Part shown: piece after piece, positions 9,197-18,678 of the stretch
How the letters are laid out: each line of letters opens with the position of its first letter
How positions within the stretch are numbered: position 1 is the first letter of the stretch
Assembly: GCF_938010525.1 (NCBI RefSeq)
Contig: NZ_CALLVK010000025.1
Location: 60,320 to 124,319 of the forward strand
Length of the DNA: 64,000 nucleotides
Reading direction: 5' to 3'
DNA from: Abiotrophia sp938010525
Lineage (GTDB): Bacteria; Bacillota; Bacilli; Lactobacillales; Aerococcaceae
Notes under the pieces: model-generated
Told to the model about the DNA's origin: nothing
Seen by the model: the letters and a program-made list of their open reading frames with translations, nothing else
The model's database searches: none
Position numbers and translations under genes: made by a program

Positions 9197-9202
9197 TGCT
9201 TT

Positions 9203-12200
9203 CTATTCGTTGGCAAAAATAGATTGACGGAAATCATCAGAGGCCTTGAAGAGTTGAAGGTAAATTTCGCGCTTCAAGTTATAGACATCATTCCGCATAT
9301 TACCTGTTTGACGAGCTGATAGCACTCTGTCAACTGCTTCCTTCATCAGTGCTTCAATATCCGCCAAGGTGCTTACTTGGCGATCACGGACTGTAATTGG
9401 ACGCAATGTTGCCCCATTGGCAACCTTATCCAGACGTTCCTTGAACATAGCCTTCTTAAAGGCATTAAGATCTTGGAAATCACCGTTAGAAATCTTCTGG
9501 ATAATATAGTGATCATTTAGGGTCTGCCCATCCGTTCTAGCTTGACGTTCTAATTGATTGGAAGCATAAGGGATGAAGCCATCTTTATAACCCTTATAAC
9601 CCATCAGTTCCCAAGCCATTCGTTTGAACCACCAACCGCCTGGTGAGCCTTTATCATTTTGGCCTGTCCCGTACATTGGATGGAACATATTAACTCGTTC
9701 ATAAGAGTTGCGATCCGTCTCAAAACCATTACGGAAGTAGCGTTTTGGCGCTAAACTACGATCAATGAAGTCATCAATCGACTGGATATTAAAGTTTGTC
9801 CACTCTTCATCACTAATCTCTACTACCTTATTATTGACATGGTTAGGCCCATTCGGCACATTAATGAAGCGGTTGAACCATTGTTTCATGGCATCTGGAC
9901 CCTTTTCTAAGACTGCTTTGGCTTCAGCATAGTCTAGCAAGTAGAGGATATCGAAGAGTCGGTGTACATATTGACCCCAGTCATCTGCAGACTGGAAGCG
10001 TGATGGTGTCGCATTATAGAAGCGGTCAGTTTTGTCACTCCAGTCAAAGGAAGTATTAAGCCCAATATGATCATACTCTGGTCCCTCAGGTGACTGCAAG
10101 AGCCCTTGAGCATATTCTTCCCAGACTTCCTCCGGACGCCAGCTGTTTCCACCAAGATAGACTGATTTTTCCATATTATGGACTAGCTCATGGGTATAGT
10201 GGGACGTTCCAACGTAGTCGGATAAAATATCTGTGAAGACAAAATACACACCATTGCTAGTATCAGCATATGCTCCAGCTCCATTGTTTTCATAGAAACG
10301 ATCGATTCGACCAAAGAATTCCTTAATACCCATAGATGGATATTTAACTGGCCGATTGGAGGTGTCATTGCCTAGCCTATCATACCAACCACCGTTCTTG
10401 CCATTAGCATAACCATCCCAGATTAGCATAGCATTTCTACGAGCCATGCGCTCTTTGACAGTTGGTAAGGCTACACGATACCAGGTATCAACGTGCATTT
10501 GCTGACGATCAGCTAAAGTCTTAACGCGTTTGTCAAACTCTTCTGGCGCTAGGTAAGGACGACGATCTGTCGACCCCAAGGTTAGCGATAAAACATTGGA
10601 TACTAAGAAAATTCGACTCTTCTTAAGGTTGAGTAAAGGCAAGATGTAATCACGATAATCCGGCACAGATAAACGATCGTAGACCTTATAAGGAGATTTA
10701 TTTAGCCCTTCTTCAAGAGACGGACGTTCCTCCATGGTAACATTAGCCTTAGTTGCATCTCGGAACCATTCGTATTGATCAAACTTGGTCCATAACTCGC
10801 GGAAATAAGTTAGATAATCAAGAACCGTTGGTAATTTGCTGTCAGCACTTAAGATTCTGCTGTATGTCTTGGCGCTATTCTTAGAACGCAAGGTTTGAAC
10901 ACCCTGACTTCCAATACTAATCAACTTATCAATTATACTCTTCTGATTACCGAAGAAGTCTGTCTGATAGGTCGCAATTTCTCCTAAATTAAGCTCCCCA
11001 AAGTTTACACGGTAGTGGTCTTGGAGATAAGCCAAACCTAAGAGCAGTGCCCCACGATTATCCTTGAGTTTCTGGATCAAAGCAGCACGCGCCTGCTCAT
11101 TATCTCCTAGGTAGTTGGCCTCCTGACGAATAATCTTCACCAAGTCATTGGCTAACGTATCTTGGAAGGCTCCAAAGGTCGCATTGAAGAAGAGCGTCTC
11201 AATCTGATATGCACGTTGTTCACGACGATAGACTTCTAAATCTTCTGCAATTTCGTCCTCAGTCGCTTGTCGGCCAAGTTTGTTCTCTAAGGCCGTGCGG
11301 CGATCATTTTTGACTCTGGTACTTACATCTGTGTAGAGATTATTGACACCTGCGGCTTGCCAAACAGCATCAGATGATAAACCTGTCTCTTTCATGATAT
11401 CTAGGACTGCATTCATAATATCATCTACTGATTTCAACACTTGGTTAGGTGTATAGATGAGACCTGAATCCTCTAGTTGATACTCAACTACGCCTGTTTG
11501 TTTGAACTCAGATTTCGCACCTAAGGCCAAGTATTGCACTGATTTATCAGCAAAGTGCAACATAATCCGGTCCATTGCTTGGTTGTAGTCCGTCACAAAA
11601 GCATTACCTTGCATTGGCGTAACAGCCAAGAGCACTTGAGTCGCCAACTTGCTGTCTGGCGCAACCAAGTTTCCATACTTAACGATTTGCTCCTTATTAT
11701 AGAATGGCAGGAGTTTCTCCATGTTGGCATAGGCCTGCGCGCGATTAGCTTGATAATTAGCCAAACGACTATAATCGCTTGCTTGTTGGTTGATCTGATC
11801 GACATAGGAGCTCGCAGGAGTATCTGTCAGGACCCCACCGGCCGCTTCTAGTTGACTAGCTAATCTGTCCACATCGGCTTGACTGGCCTTAGCAGGTTTA
11901 AAGCTTGGTTCTTCCACACCGGTTACGCGTTCGGTCATCTTCCAAGCCACTTGATCATTACGGATATAGCCCTCTGAAATAGCGCCATTATCCCCGTAGA
12001 CTCGGTAGCCGTTAGTGACTGCCACATCTGAGATGATGTTTTCTAAACGTCCATCCATCCAGGTAGAGCCGACAACCCCACCTACTTGTCCACCACTTCG
12101 ACCTTGAACGGTAGAACCTGTATTGTTAAGACTTCCTTTAACAAGGACATTCTTGACTACTGCCTTGCCTTGGCTGGACACAACTCGACCAAAGGCTACG

Positions 12201-15200
12201 CCTGCGCGAGCACTTTGCGCGTTTAGATTTACGTTCAGTTTGGCATCAACATAAGCGTTGGTAACGCTAGATTGTTCGAGCAAACCTACTAAACCGCCCA
12301 CTTCTTGGGCCTGGTTAGGCTGGCCACTCTGGCTAATCTCACCTTGGAAACGTACATTCTCAAGCCTGCTACCACCCACTACGGTATGAACGATACCTGC
12401 CACATTGGTCGTCCCTGACACGCGCCCAGAAACCGCCACATCACTGATTGTCGAATTAGTCGCCCGCTTGGCTAGCGCAGCCATAGAATTACCTGATTCA
12501 ATGGCTACTTGTTTGAGGTCTAAATGCTTGATGGTCGCTTTGTTTAACTGGTCAAAGAGTGGTGCTACCAAATTATAGATGGCATGTTGCGTGCCGTCTG
12601 CAGTCTGGCCAGACAGGGTCCCAGTGAAGGTTCCCACAAAATAGGCGGTCGCGTTGGCTGCTAAGCTGACCTCGGACGCTGATAGGTTAGCACCCAGTAT
12701 GTAGTCTCCAGCTGGGTTTTGGCGTATAGCCTCAAGCAAGCTCTTAAAGCTATAATGCACGTTCCCATCCGCTGGACGTTCTTGACCAACTAGGAATTGA
12801 TAGCCTTGGTGATAGTCACTTGAGCCACCTTGATTTTGTACTAGCTCAGGGGCCTGGGTAGTCACTTGATAATAAGACTGACCCTCATGACTAACTGTCT
12901 CAATAGAAGCAACTGGCAAATAGACATCCTTGAAGCGGTCAGACTGTACTTTAACATAATAATTAGATAAATCAGATGGAGCCTGACTCAAACTAGCCAC
13001 CAACTGATGACTACCGTCAGCTTGTCGATGGAAGAGCTGCACACCCTTGATTTGTTTGAGCTCAATCTTCTTCAAATCTAACTCTATTGCTTGGTCCTCT
13101 AACTGATCTTTCGACTGAGCACCTTGCTGGTTCTCAAAATCCATAACGGTATGGAGACGATAAGATACATGATAATCCAACCCATCAATATTTGCGGTCA
13201 AATTTTGGATTGGGACTGTCTTAACTAGACGATCCCCCTGGAAAACTTGCACCTTACCTCCTCGGTAAAGTTGGTTAGGGTCTTCTAATTGATATCGCAG
13301 GGTGACGCTCCGAGATAAATCAGATGTAGGTGCTTCAACGTTAACAGCTGTATATTTGGGTTCTACCTGCTCCAATTGCGCTAAGGCCTCTCGAAGGGCT
13401 TGAGTCGCTTGGTCAACCGCTTCTTGGTTGCTATCGCCATCTTCTAAAACGGCCTGAGCAGCTTTGAGTTGGTCGGCAACTTTCTGGAAGCTAGCTGGGG
13501 TATAACGATTCGCGATAACTTCTTGTGCGGCCTCAACCTGTTGGCTAAGTGCCTCTTTATTTGCACGATCCATCAAGAGCGCTTGCGCTTGGTCTTTCAG
13601 CGCTTGAGCGGCTTCCACAGCCTTGATTACGGAAGCTACTTCTTCTGGTGTGGCATCTTGATTAGCTATCAAAGCTTGAGCATTAGCTTTTGCTTCATCA
13701 ATAGTAGCTCGATGCCCTACAAGTGCCTGGCTGAAATTATTCACACTTCGCAGTGTTTTACCTGTCGTGTCAACTGGTAGGTTCAACTGAGTCAAAGCTC
13801 GTTGTAAGTCTGCCTTGTCCACAAGATCCAAAATACCCGCTTCCGCTAATTCTAACTGTTGGAAAGCCTTGTTGAGTTTTTCCGTACTTGCCAAAACCGC
13901 TTCCGGACTCGCGTTAAAATCTTTTAATAGTTGAGCGGCTTCTTGGCTCAATTGCAAGGCAAGGTCTTTTGCTGCTTGGTATGTTTGAACGGTCTTTGGT
14001 CGTTTCTGATCTGTCGCAACTGGTTTTTGAATCGCTTGGTCCAGATTATTTTTGGCTTTCTCTAAGGCGGACTTATCCGCTTGTTGTCGTAGCAAAGCTT
14101 TAGCTTGATCAAGTTTAGCCTGCACTTCATTTACTGCTACCAAGGCCTTATCCACTTGCTCCTGCTTAGCCTCTGGATCAGCTAAGATAGCTTGCGCTTG
14201 AGCACGAGCAGCTTCTAGACTGTCTCTCAATAAATCTAGTGCTTGTTGGTAATCCGCAATACTTTGCGGTGTCTTCTGGTCTGTATCAACAGGCGCATCT
14301 AGTAAAGCCAAAGCTGCTGCTAGCGCCTGTGTATCTGCCTTGGCTTGGAGAGCCTTGACGGCAGCTTCCAAGGATTTGGCTTGGTTGACTACTGACCGAG
14401 TCATCGCTTCTACATCAGCATCTGTTGCTTCTGGATCCTTCACTACTGACTGAGCATTCTGGAGTGTTGCTTGTATTTTGCGAATTTCATCAGCCAAGGC
14501 CTGCTGGCTACTTGGCGTCTTATTACTTAAGTCAAGAGCTTTGGCTGTTTTTACTTGCTCTGCTAAAGCTGCCATAGCAGTTTCTAATGGCGACTTGTCT
14601 GCCTGACTTACTAAAACGTCAGACAAGTTCTTAGTACGATTAACTAACTCTTGCGCTTCTTGAGCCAAGCTATCAATTGTTGACTGATCTGTAGTTTCAG
14701 GTGCAGCCTTGATTTCTTTTACCTTATTAACAAGCGTTGCAAGACGGGATTTCAGTTTAGAGGATTCCTCCTTGAAAGAGGCAATTGAACTAGGGGTTTT
14801 CCCTTCCGTGACAGCCACTTCTAGGTCATCCACTTGAGCTTCTGCCAACTCCAAAGTCAAATTTAAGACTCTATACTCAAAAGGCTTCGGAGGATTAGGT
14901 GCTGGTGTCACGTTGGTGCTCGGTCCCTCTGCTGGTGGCGTTGGTACTGGTGTCACATTGGTGCTCGGTCCCTCTGCTGGCGGAGTTGGCGTTGGTGTTA
15001 CGCTGGTGCTTGGTTCCTCTGCAGGCGGCGTTGGCGTTGGTGTTACGTTGGTGCTTGGTTCCTCTGCTGGCGGAGTTGGTACTGGGGTCACGTTGGTGCT
15101 CGGTTCCTCTGCTGGTGGCGTCGGCGCTAGTGTCGCGTTGGTGCTCGGTTTCTCTGCTGGTGGCGTTGGCGCTGGTGTCGCGTTGGTGCTCGGTTTCTCC

Positions 15201-16063
15201 GCTGGAGCCGTGCTAGTGTTTGGCTTTTCAGGTTTGGTCGCTGACACCGGTGTCACATTGGCGCTCGATTCCTCTGGTTGCAGCGTCGGCAAAACATCTG
15301 CACTTGGTTTCTCAGACTGCACTGACGCCACAGGGCTTTCACTACTTACTCGCGTGGATCTTTCACTAGAGGATTCTGAAGAAACTACTGACTGGAGGTT
15401 GCTCGTCGCACTAATTGCACTATTACTAGAAACATTAGGTCCCACTTGCTCTAGCTCACTGGCAGGAAAATACCCTACATAGTCATAACCTTCAATACTT
15501 AACTTTGGATTGGGTAATGCTTGTCCTACAGTTGTTTGAAAGCTTTGATTAAACTGTTCTAGTAGGCGTGTCTCAACCGCCTGTAAACTTGGGGCCAGCA
15601 AAACCTGTCCCGTCATGGTTATAACCATCAGACTAGTCAAAGCCTTCTTCTTATCACGAACTAAGCCGACGGCAAACACAAGCAACGCCGCACCGGCTGC
15701 TAGACCTAATAGGGTTGATGATTCGCCTGTGACTGGCAAATGATTTTTCCCTGTATTTGCCTGATAAACAAAATAGTAGACTTGATCTACCTCAGCAATT
15801 TGGCTAGGGGTTCCTGCTTTAATGGCTTGACGCTGTTCCAAAGATAATTCCTCAATAGATACATACCGATACTGAGTGGACACTTGTTTGGTTACCTGTT
15901 GAGAACTTGTAACTGTCGTGGCAGTCTGTGCCTGAACGACAGGTGCCGCTACCGCTGGCACAAAAAAACTTCCTACTACAACGGAAGCAATCCCAACAGA
16001 AAATTTCCGGATGGAAAAACGTTGGACTGTATTAAGGCTGCTAGAGCTCTTATATTTCTTCAT
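9203..16063 (-). CDS. YSIRK surface zinc metalloprotease, peptidase family M26 (IgA1 protease/ZmpB-like)
   Basis: Cell-surface protease of 2286 residues. Layout: YSIRK-type signal (FSIRKFSVGIASVVVGSFF, 17-35); LPVTG sortase motif at 109-113 followed by two hydrophobic segments split by RDKKK; a Pro-rich tandem repeat of 15 residues (consensus TPPAEEPSTNVTPVP, about seven copies, near 285-390); several FIVAR-like helical repeats to about 900; a GLUG-containing M26 N-terminal domain (about 1090-1400); and the catalytic domain with HELVH (H1958, E1959, H1962) and the distal glutamate in EEVWEEY (about 1982-1983). The N-terminal position of the sortase motif is typical of streptococcal IgA1/Zmp proteases, which leaves the catalytic domain outermost. 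The actual substrate (IgA1 or another host protein) cannot be read from sequence. Nearest relatives in the window are the two loci just upstream. Confidence 0.93.
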   Translation of the reverse strand: MKKYKSSSSLNTVQRFSIRKFSVGIASVVVGSFFVPAVAAPVVQAQTATTVTSSQQVTKQVSTQYRYVSIEELSLEQRQAIKAGTPSQIAEVDQVYYFVYQANTGKNHLPVTGESSTLLGLAAGAALLVFAVGLVRDKKKALTSLMVITMTGQVLLAPSLQAVETRLLEQFNQSFQTTVGQALPNPKLSIEGYDYVGYFPASELEQVGPNVSSNSAISATSNLQSVVSSESSSERSTRVSSESPVASVQSEKPSADVLPTLQPEESSANVTPVSATKPEKPNTSTAPAEKPSTNATPAPTPPAEKPSTNATLAPTPPAEEPSTNVTPVPTPPAEEPSTNVTPTPTPPAEEPSTSVTPTPTPPAEGPSTNVTPVPTPPAEGPSTNVTPAPNPPKPFEYRVLNLTLELAEAQVDDLEVAVTEGKTPSSIASFKEESSKLKSRLATLVNKVKEIKAAPETTDQSTIDSLAQEAQELVNRTKNLSDVLVSQADKSPLETAMAALAEQVKTAKALDLSNKTPSSQQALADEIRKIQATLQNAQSVVKDPEATDADVEAMTRSVVNQAKSLEAAVKALQAKADTQALAAALALLDAPVDTDQKTPQSIADYQQALDLLRDSLEAARAQAQAILADPEAKQEQVDKALVAVNEVQAKLDQAKALLRQQADKSALEKAKNNLDQAIQKPVATDQKRPKTVQTYQAAKDLALQLSQEAAQLLKDFNASPEAVLASTEKLNKAFQQLELAEAGILDLVDKADLQRALTQLNLPVDTTGKTLRSVNNFSQALVGHRATIDEAKANAQALIANQDATPEEVASVIKAVEAAQALKDQAQALLMDRANKEALSQQVEAAQEVIANRYTPASFQKVADQLKAAQAVLEDGDSNQEAVDQATQALREALAQLEQVEPKYTAVNVEAPTSDLSRSVTLRYQLEDPNQLYRGGKVQVFQGDRLVKTVPIQNLTANIDGLDYHVSYRLHTVMDFENQQGAQSKDQLEDQAIELDLKKIELKQIKGVQLFHRQADGSHQLVASLSQAPSDLSNYYVKVQSDRFKDVYLPVASIETVSHEGQSYYQVTTQAPELVQNQGGSSDYHQGYQFLVGQERPADGNVHYSFKSLLEAIRQNPAGDYILGANLSASEVSLAANATAYFVGTFTGTLSGQTADGTQHAIYNLVAPLFDQLNKATIKHLDLKQVAIESGNSMAALAKRATNSTISDVAVSGRVSGTTNVAGIVHTVVGGSRLENVRFQGEISQSGQPNQAQEVGGLVGLLEQSSVTNAYVDAKLNVNLNAQSARAGVAFGRVVSSQGKAVVKNVLVKGSLNNTGSTVQGRSGGQVGGVVGSTWMDGRLENIISDVAVTNGYRVYGDNGAISEGYIRNDQVAWKMTERVTGVEEPSFKPAKASQADVDRLASQLEAAGGVLTDTPASSYVDQINQQASDYSRLANYQANRAQAYANMEKLLPFYNKEQIVKYGNLVAPDSKLATQVLLAVTPMQGNAFVTDYNQAMDRIMLHFADKSVQYLALGAKSEFKQTGVVEYQLEDSGLIYTPNQVLKSVDDIMNAVLDIMKETGLSSDAVWQAAGVNNLYTDVSTRVKNDRRTALENKLGRQATEDEIAEDLEVYRREQRAYQIETLFFNATFGAFQDTLANDLVKIIRQEANYLGDNEQARAALIQKLKDNRGALLLGLAYLQDHYRVNFGELNLGEIATYQTDFFGNQKSIIDKLISIGSQGVQTLRSKNSAKTYSRILSADSKLPTVLDYLTYFRELWTKFDQYEWFRDATKANVTMEERPSLEEGLNKSPYKVYDRLSVPDYRDYILPLLNLKKSRIFLVSNVLSLTLGSTDRRPYLAPEEFDKRVKTLADRQQMHVDTWYRVALPTVKERMARRNAMLIWDGYANGKNGGWYDRLGNDTSNRPVKYPSMGIKEFFGRIDRFYENNGAGAYADTSNGVYFVFTDILSDYVGTSHYTHELVHNMEKSVYLGGNSWRPEEVWEEYAQGLLQSPEGPEYDHIGLNTSFDWSDKTDRFYNATPSRFQSADDWGQYVHRLFDILYLLDYAEAKAVLEKGPDAMKQWFNRFINVPNGPNHVNNKVVEISDEEWTNFNIQSIDDFIDRSLAPKRYFRNGFETDRNSYERVNMFHPMYGTGQNDKGSPGGWWFKRMAWELMGYKGYKDGFIPYASNQLERQARTDGQTLNDHYIIQKISNGDFQDLNAFKKAMFKERLDKVANGATLRPITVRDRQVSTLADIEALMKEAVDRVLSARQTGNMRNDVYNLKREIYLQLFKASDDFRQSIFANE
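14890..15215 (-). repeat. 45-bp in-frame tandem repeat (Pro-rich stalk)
   Basis: About seven copies of a 45-base unit coding for a 15-residue Pro/Thr/Glu-rich motif. Copies differ at few positions, so copy number may vary between strains. It is coding and contiguous; not a CRISPR array. Confidence 0.85.
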
Positions 16064-16103
16064 TGAGTTTTCCCTTTCTTAGTATATTATTATTCGCTAG
16101 TGT

Positions 16104-16112
16104 ATTTTACCA
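16104..16112 (-). promoter_or_regulatory. extended -10 promoter of the M26 protease gene
   Basis: Minus-strand TGGTAAAAT about 40 bases upstream of the start codon, in an AT-rich tract. The same TGTGGTA(A/G)AAT sequence precedes all three YSIRK loci (also near 18438 and 19354). The gap 16064-16391 contains this promoter and the terminator at 16316-16352, and nothing else I can support. Confidence 0.6.
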
Positions 16113-16315
16113 CAAAAAAAATAATAAATATATGCTTAAACTGTAATTTCTCATATTTTATTGATAAATCAATGGTTTTCATCGTTGCCAAAAATAACCT
16201 AACAGTCTAATTAAAGCAACACATGGCGTAACCAACTAATAACATCGAGGTTTCATCATTTTATAATTTCTTAATATCTCGATTCATAGCTTCATCAAAC
16301 AACCTGATTGCGCAA

Positions 16316-16352
16316 AAAGAGTGTTGATAGCCAGAACTATCAACACTCTTTT
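16316..16352 (-). terminator. terminator of the 668-residue surface protein gene
   Basis: Long perfect stem AAAGAGTGTTGATAG / CTATCAACACTCTTT with a 6-base loop, T-rich on the minus strand. Appears bidirectional. Confidence 0.88.
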
Positions 16353-16391
16353 TTGTGCTACTATCTCAAACAATTAGCTTATCTATCGAGA

Positions 16392-18398
16392 TTACGGTTG
16401 CGCTTCTTTAGACTCTAAGTTATCCAAAATATACTGTAAGCCTTGAGACCGAGTTTCAACTGACTGAGTCATTGCTTCAACATCTTTCTCGGTTGCTTCC
16501 GAGTCCTGAATCACTGATTGCGCATTTTGTAAAGTTGCTTGAGTCTTAATCACTTCATCTATTAAGCCCAAATTTCTCGCTATGTTAAGTTTTGCGGTTA
16601 AGGACGACATCGCTGCTTGTAAAGCCGATTTGTCCACTTGAGCTACTAAAAGACTAGCCAGATTCTCAGAATTGTTGATTAATGCCTGAACTTGTTGGTT
16701 GAGAGCATCAATATCTGCTTGCTCTGCCGCATCAGCTTTCCCCTTGAGGACTTGAGCTTGATTAGTGAGTGCTGTCAAACTTTCCTTAGTTTTAGCAAGT
16801 TCACTCTCAAAAGTTGCAATAGAACTAGGGGTCTTACCATTCTTAGGTGTTGCTTCTATGTTAGCAACCTTAGCCTGAGCAGCCTGCAATGAGGCATCTA
16901 AAGCTTTATAATCTAGCGTTTTTGATGGAGCTGGGGCTGGTTGCTGAGCCTTTAACTTATACGTTAAATCTTCTATTAGGGCTTCAACTGATTTCACCAT
17001 TGCCGCTACATCTTTCTCGGTAGCATCTTGATCTTTAACCACTGAACGCGCATTTTGCAAAGCCGCTTGGGACTTGATTACTTCATCAATTAACCCTACG
17101 TTTTTAGCTTCTTTAACCAATTCTGCTAAAGCCGTCATCACCGTTTGTAATGGCGTCTTGTCTGCTTGAACAATTAGGTTATCGGATAATTTAGATGCCT
17201 TATCAGCTAAGTTCTGAACTTGCTTAGTTAAATCGTTAATCGCCACTTGCTCAGTATTTTTAGGATTACCTTTGAGCTCTTGCGCTCTGCTAACCAGTGT
17301 GTCTAAATCCTTCTTAGCATTCGCTAATTCTTCCTCAAAAGCTTTCACGGACTTTGGAGTCTTATCGCTAAGTTTAACAGCCTCCAGATTAGCCACTTGC
17401 TTATTCGCTGCCTGTAAAGCTACATCTAAGTCTTTGAAATCTAGCGTTTTAGGTGGCTCTGGTGCTGGTGTTACACTTGAATTGGATTCTTCAGCAGATG
17501 CCTTTGATTCAGAAGTTTCACTTGCACTTGATTCCGCTGAAGACACTTTTGATTCAGATGTTTCACTTGCGCTTGATTCCGCTGAAGAAGCTTTTGATTC
17601 AGATGTTTCGCTTGCGCTTGATTCCGCTGAAGAGGCTTTCGATTCAGATGATTGACTTGCGCTTGATTCCGCTGAAGAAGCCTTGGATTCAGAGGATTGA
17701 CTTGCGCTTGATTCCGCTGAAGAAGCCTTGGATTCAGTTGATCCACTAATCGCACCATCTACAGAAGGATTAGGTGCTACTTGCGCCAGCTCCTGAGCGG
17801 CAAAATACCCTACATATTCATATCCTTCTATCTGAACTTGAGGATTTGGCAAGGCTTGTCCCACTGGCGTTTGGAAACTTTGATTGAATTGTTCTAGCAA
17901 TCGCGCTTGAGCTGCTTGTGAATTCGGCACCAATGCCACCTGTCCTGCTAAGGTCACAAGCATTAAGCTGGTCAGTGCTTTCTTCTTATCACGAACCAAG
18001 CCAACTGCAAATACAATCAAGGTCGCGCCTGCTGTAAGCCCCAACAAGGTGGATCCTTCACCAGTAACTGGTAATTGACGAGCACCTTGTTTTGCTTGAT
18101 AGACAAAATAATAAACTTGATCCGTTTGGGCAATTTGACTAGGAGTGCCTGATTTGATTGCTTGACGTTGCGCCCAAGTTAACTCTTCAATCGCAAGGTA
18201 TTGATATTGTGTCGTGACTTGTTTTGCCACCGAATGAGTGTTAGATGCTGGTGTAGTGGCCTGTGCATTCACAGCGGGACTAATCCATGCTGATGCAAAG
18301 AAACTCCCCACTACAACAGATGCAATACCAGCCGAAAATTTCCGGATGGAAAAGCGTTGAATTTGTTTAAGGCTGCTGGAATCCTTAGATTTTTTCAT
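16392..18398 (-). CDS. YSIRK/LPVTG surface protein with Ser-rich and helical repeats; M26-protease-like N-terminus without the peptidase
   Basis: A 668-residue paralogue of the N-terminal part of the adjacent M26 protease: YSIRK signal (16-34), the same spacer, LPVTG at 109-113, the same two hydrophobic segments with RDKKK, and the same LLEQFNQSFQT..VGQALPNP segment. A Ser/Glu/Ala tandem repeat of 15 residues (SSAESSASQSSESKA, about six copies) replaces the Pro-rich stalk, followed by two homologous helical modules (each starting with a (F)KDLDVALQAA/YKALDASLQAA stretch). The protein ends after the second module; no M26 domain or HExxH exists. ATG 18398 is preferred to 18422 because of the AGAGGAT site. 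It could be a truncated protease or a stand-alone surface stalk; function unknown. Confidence 0.85.
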   Translation of the reverse strand: MKKSKDSSSLKQIQRFSIRKFSAGIASVVVGSFFASAWISPAVNAQATTPASNTHSVAKQVTTQYQYLAIEELTWAQRQAIKSGTPSQIAQTDQVYYFVYQAKQGARQLPVTGEGSTLLGLTAGATLIVFAVGLVRDKKKALTSLMLVTLAGQVALVPNSQAAQARLLEQFNQSFQTPVGQALPNPQVQIEGYEYVGYFAAQELAQVAPNPSVDGAISGSTESKASSAESSASQSSESKASSAESSASQSSESKASSAESSASETSESKASSAESSASETSESKVSSAESSASETSESKASAEESNSSVTPAPEPPKTLDFKDLDVALQAANKQVANLEAVKLSDKTPKSVKAFEEELANAKKDLDTLVSRAQELKGNPKNTEQVAINDLTKQVQNLADKASKLSDNLIVQADKTPLQTVMTALAELVKEAKNVGLIDEVIKSQAALQNARSVVKDQDATEKDVAAMVKSVEALIEDLTYKLKAQQPAPAPSKTLDYKALDASLQAAQAKVANIEATPKNGKTPSSIATFESELAKTKESLTALTNQAQVLKGKADAAEQADIDALNQQVQALINNSENLASLLVAQVDKSALQAAMSSLTAKLNIARNLGLIDEVIKTQATLQNAQSVIQDSEATEKDVEAMTQSVETRSQGLQYILDNLESKEAQP
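17485..17745 (-). repeat. 45-bp in-frame tandem repeat (Ser-rich stalk)
   Basis: About six copies of a 45-base unit coding for SSAESSAS(Q/E)(S/T)SESKA. The unit length equals that of the Pro-rich repeat in the neighbouring protease, although the sequence differs. Confidence 0.85.
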
Positions 18399-18437
18399 TA
18401 TGTTTATCCTCTCTTGATACATTATTAATCTTTTTGT

Positions 18438-18446
18438 ATTTTACCA
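18438..18446 (-). promoter_or_regulatory. extended -10 promoter of the 668-residue surface protein gene
   Basis: Minus-strand TGGTAAAAT, identical to the element before the M26 protease gene, about 40 bases before the ATG at 18398. Confidence 0.6.
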
Positions 18447-18637
18447 CACTATTTCCGAGAAAGATATACCAAATTAATCTATTTCAACCAGATTACAGAA
18501 AAATCATTGAAAATACCCAAAAAACAATATGTCTAGTCAATCAAAAAACATCGTCTATGTCTTATAAATACATTATAATGACTTCATTATTAGTAAATTT
18601 TACCACGTGTTTATTTACATTAACTTTCTCCATATAA

Positions 18638-18666
18638 AAAATCCTACGGCTAAATGCCGTAGGATC
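18638..18666 (-). terminator. terminator of the M26 remnant
   Basis: Perfect 10-bp stem ATCCTACGGC / GCCGTAGGAT with a 5-base loop, then six T residues on the minus strand. Confidence 0.88.
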
Positions 18667-18678
18667 AAGATTATCAGC

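Noticed and set aside
14890..15215. Regular 45-bp repeats that could suggest a CRISPR array
   Set aside because: Units are contiguous without unique spacers and encode an in-frame Pro-rich motif of the M26 protease.
14899..15482. Long open frames on the plus strand over the Pro-rich repeat (and likewise over the Ser-rich repeat at 17272-17749)
   Set aside because: They are periodic shadows of the minus-strand repeats, with no ribosome binding site and hydrophobic repetitive products typical of antisense repeat translation.
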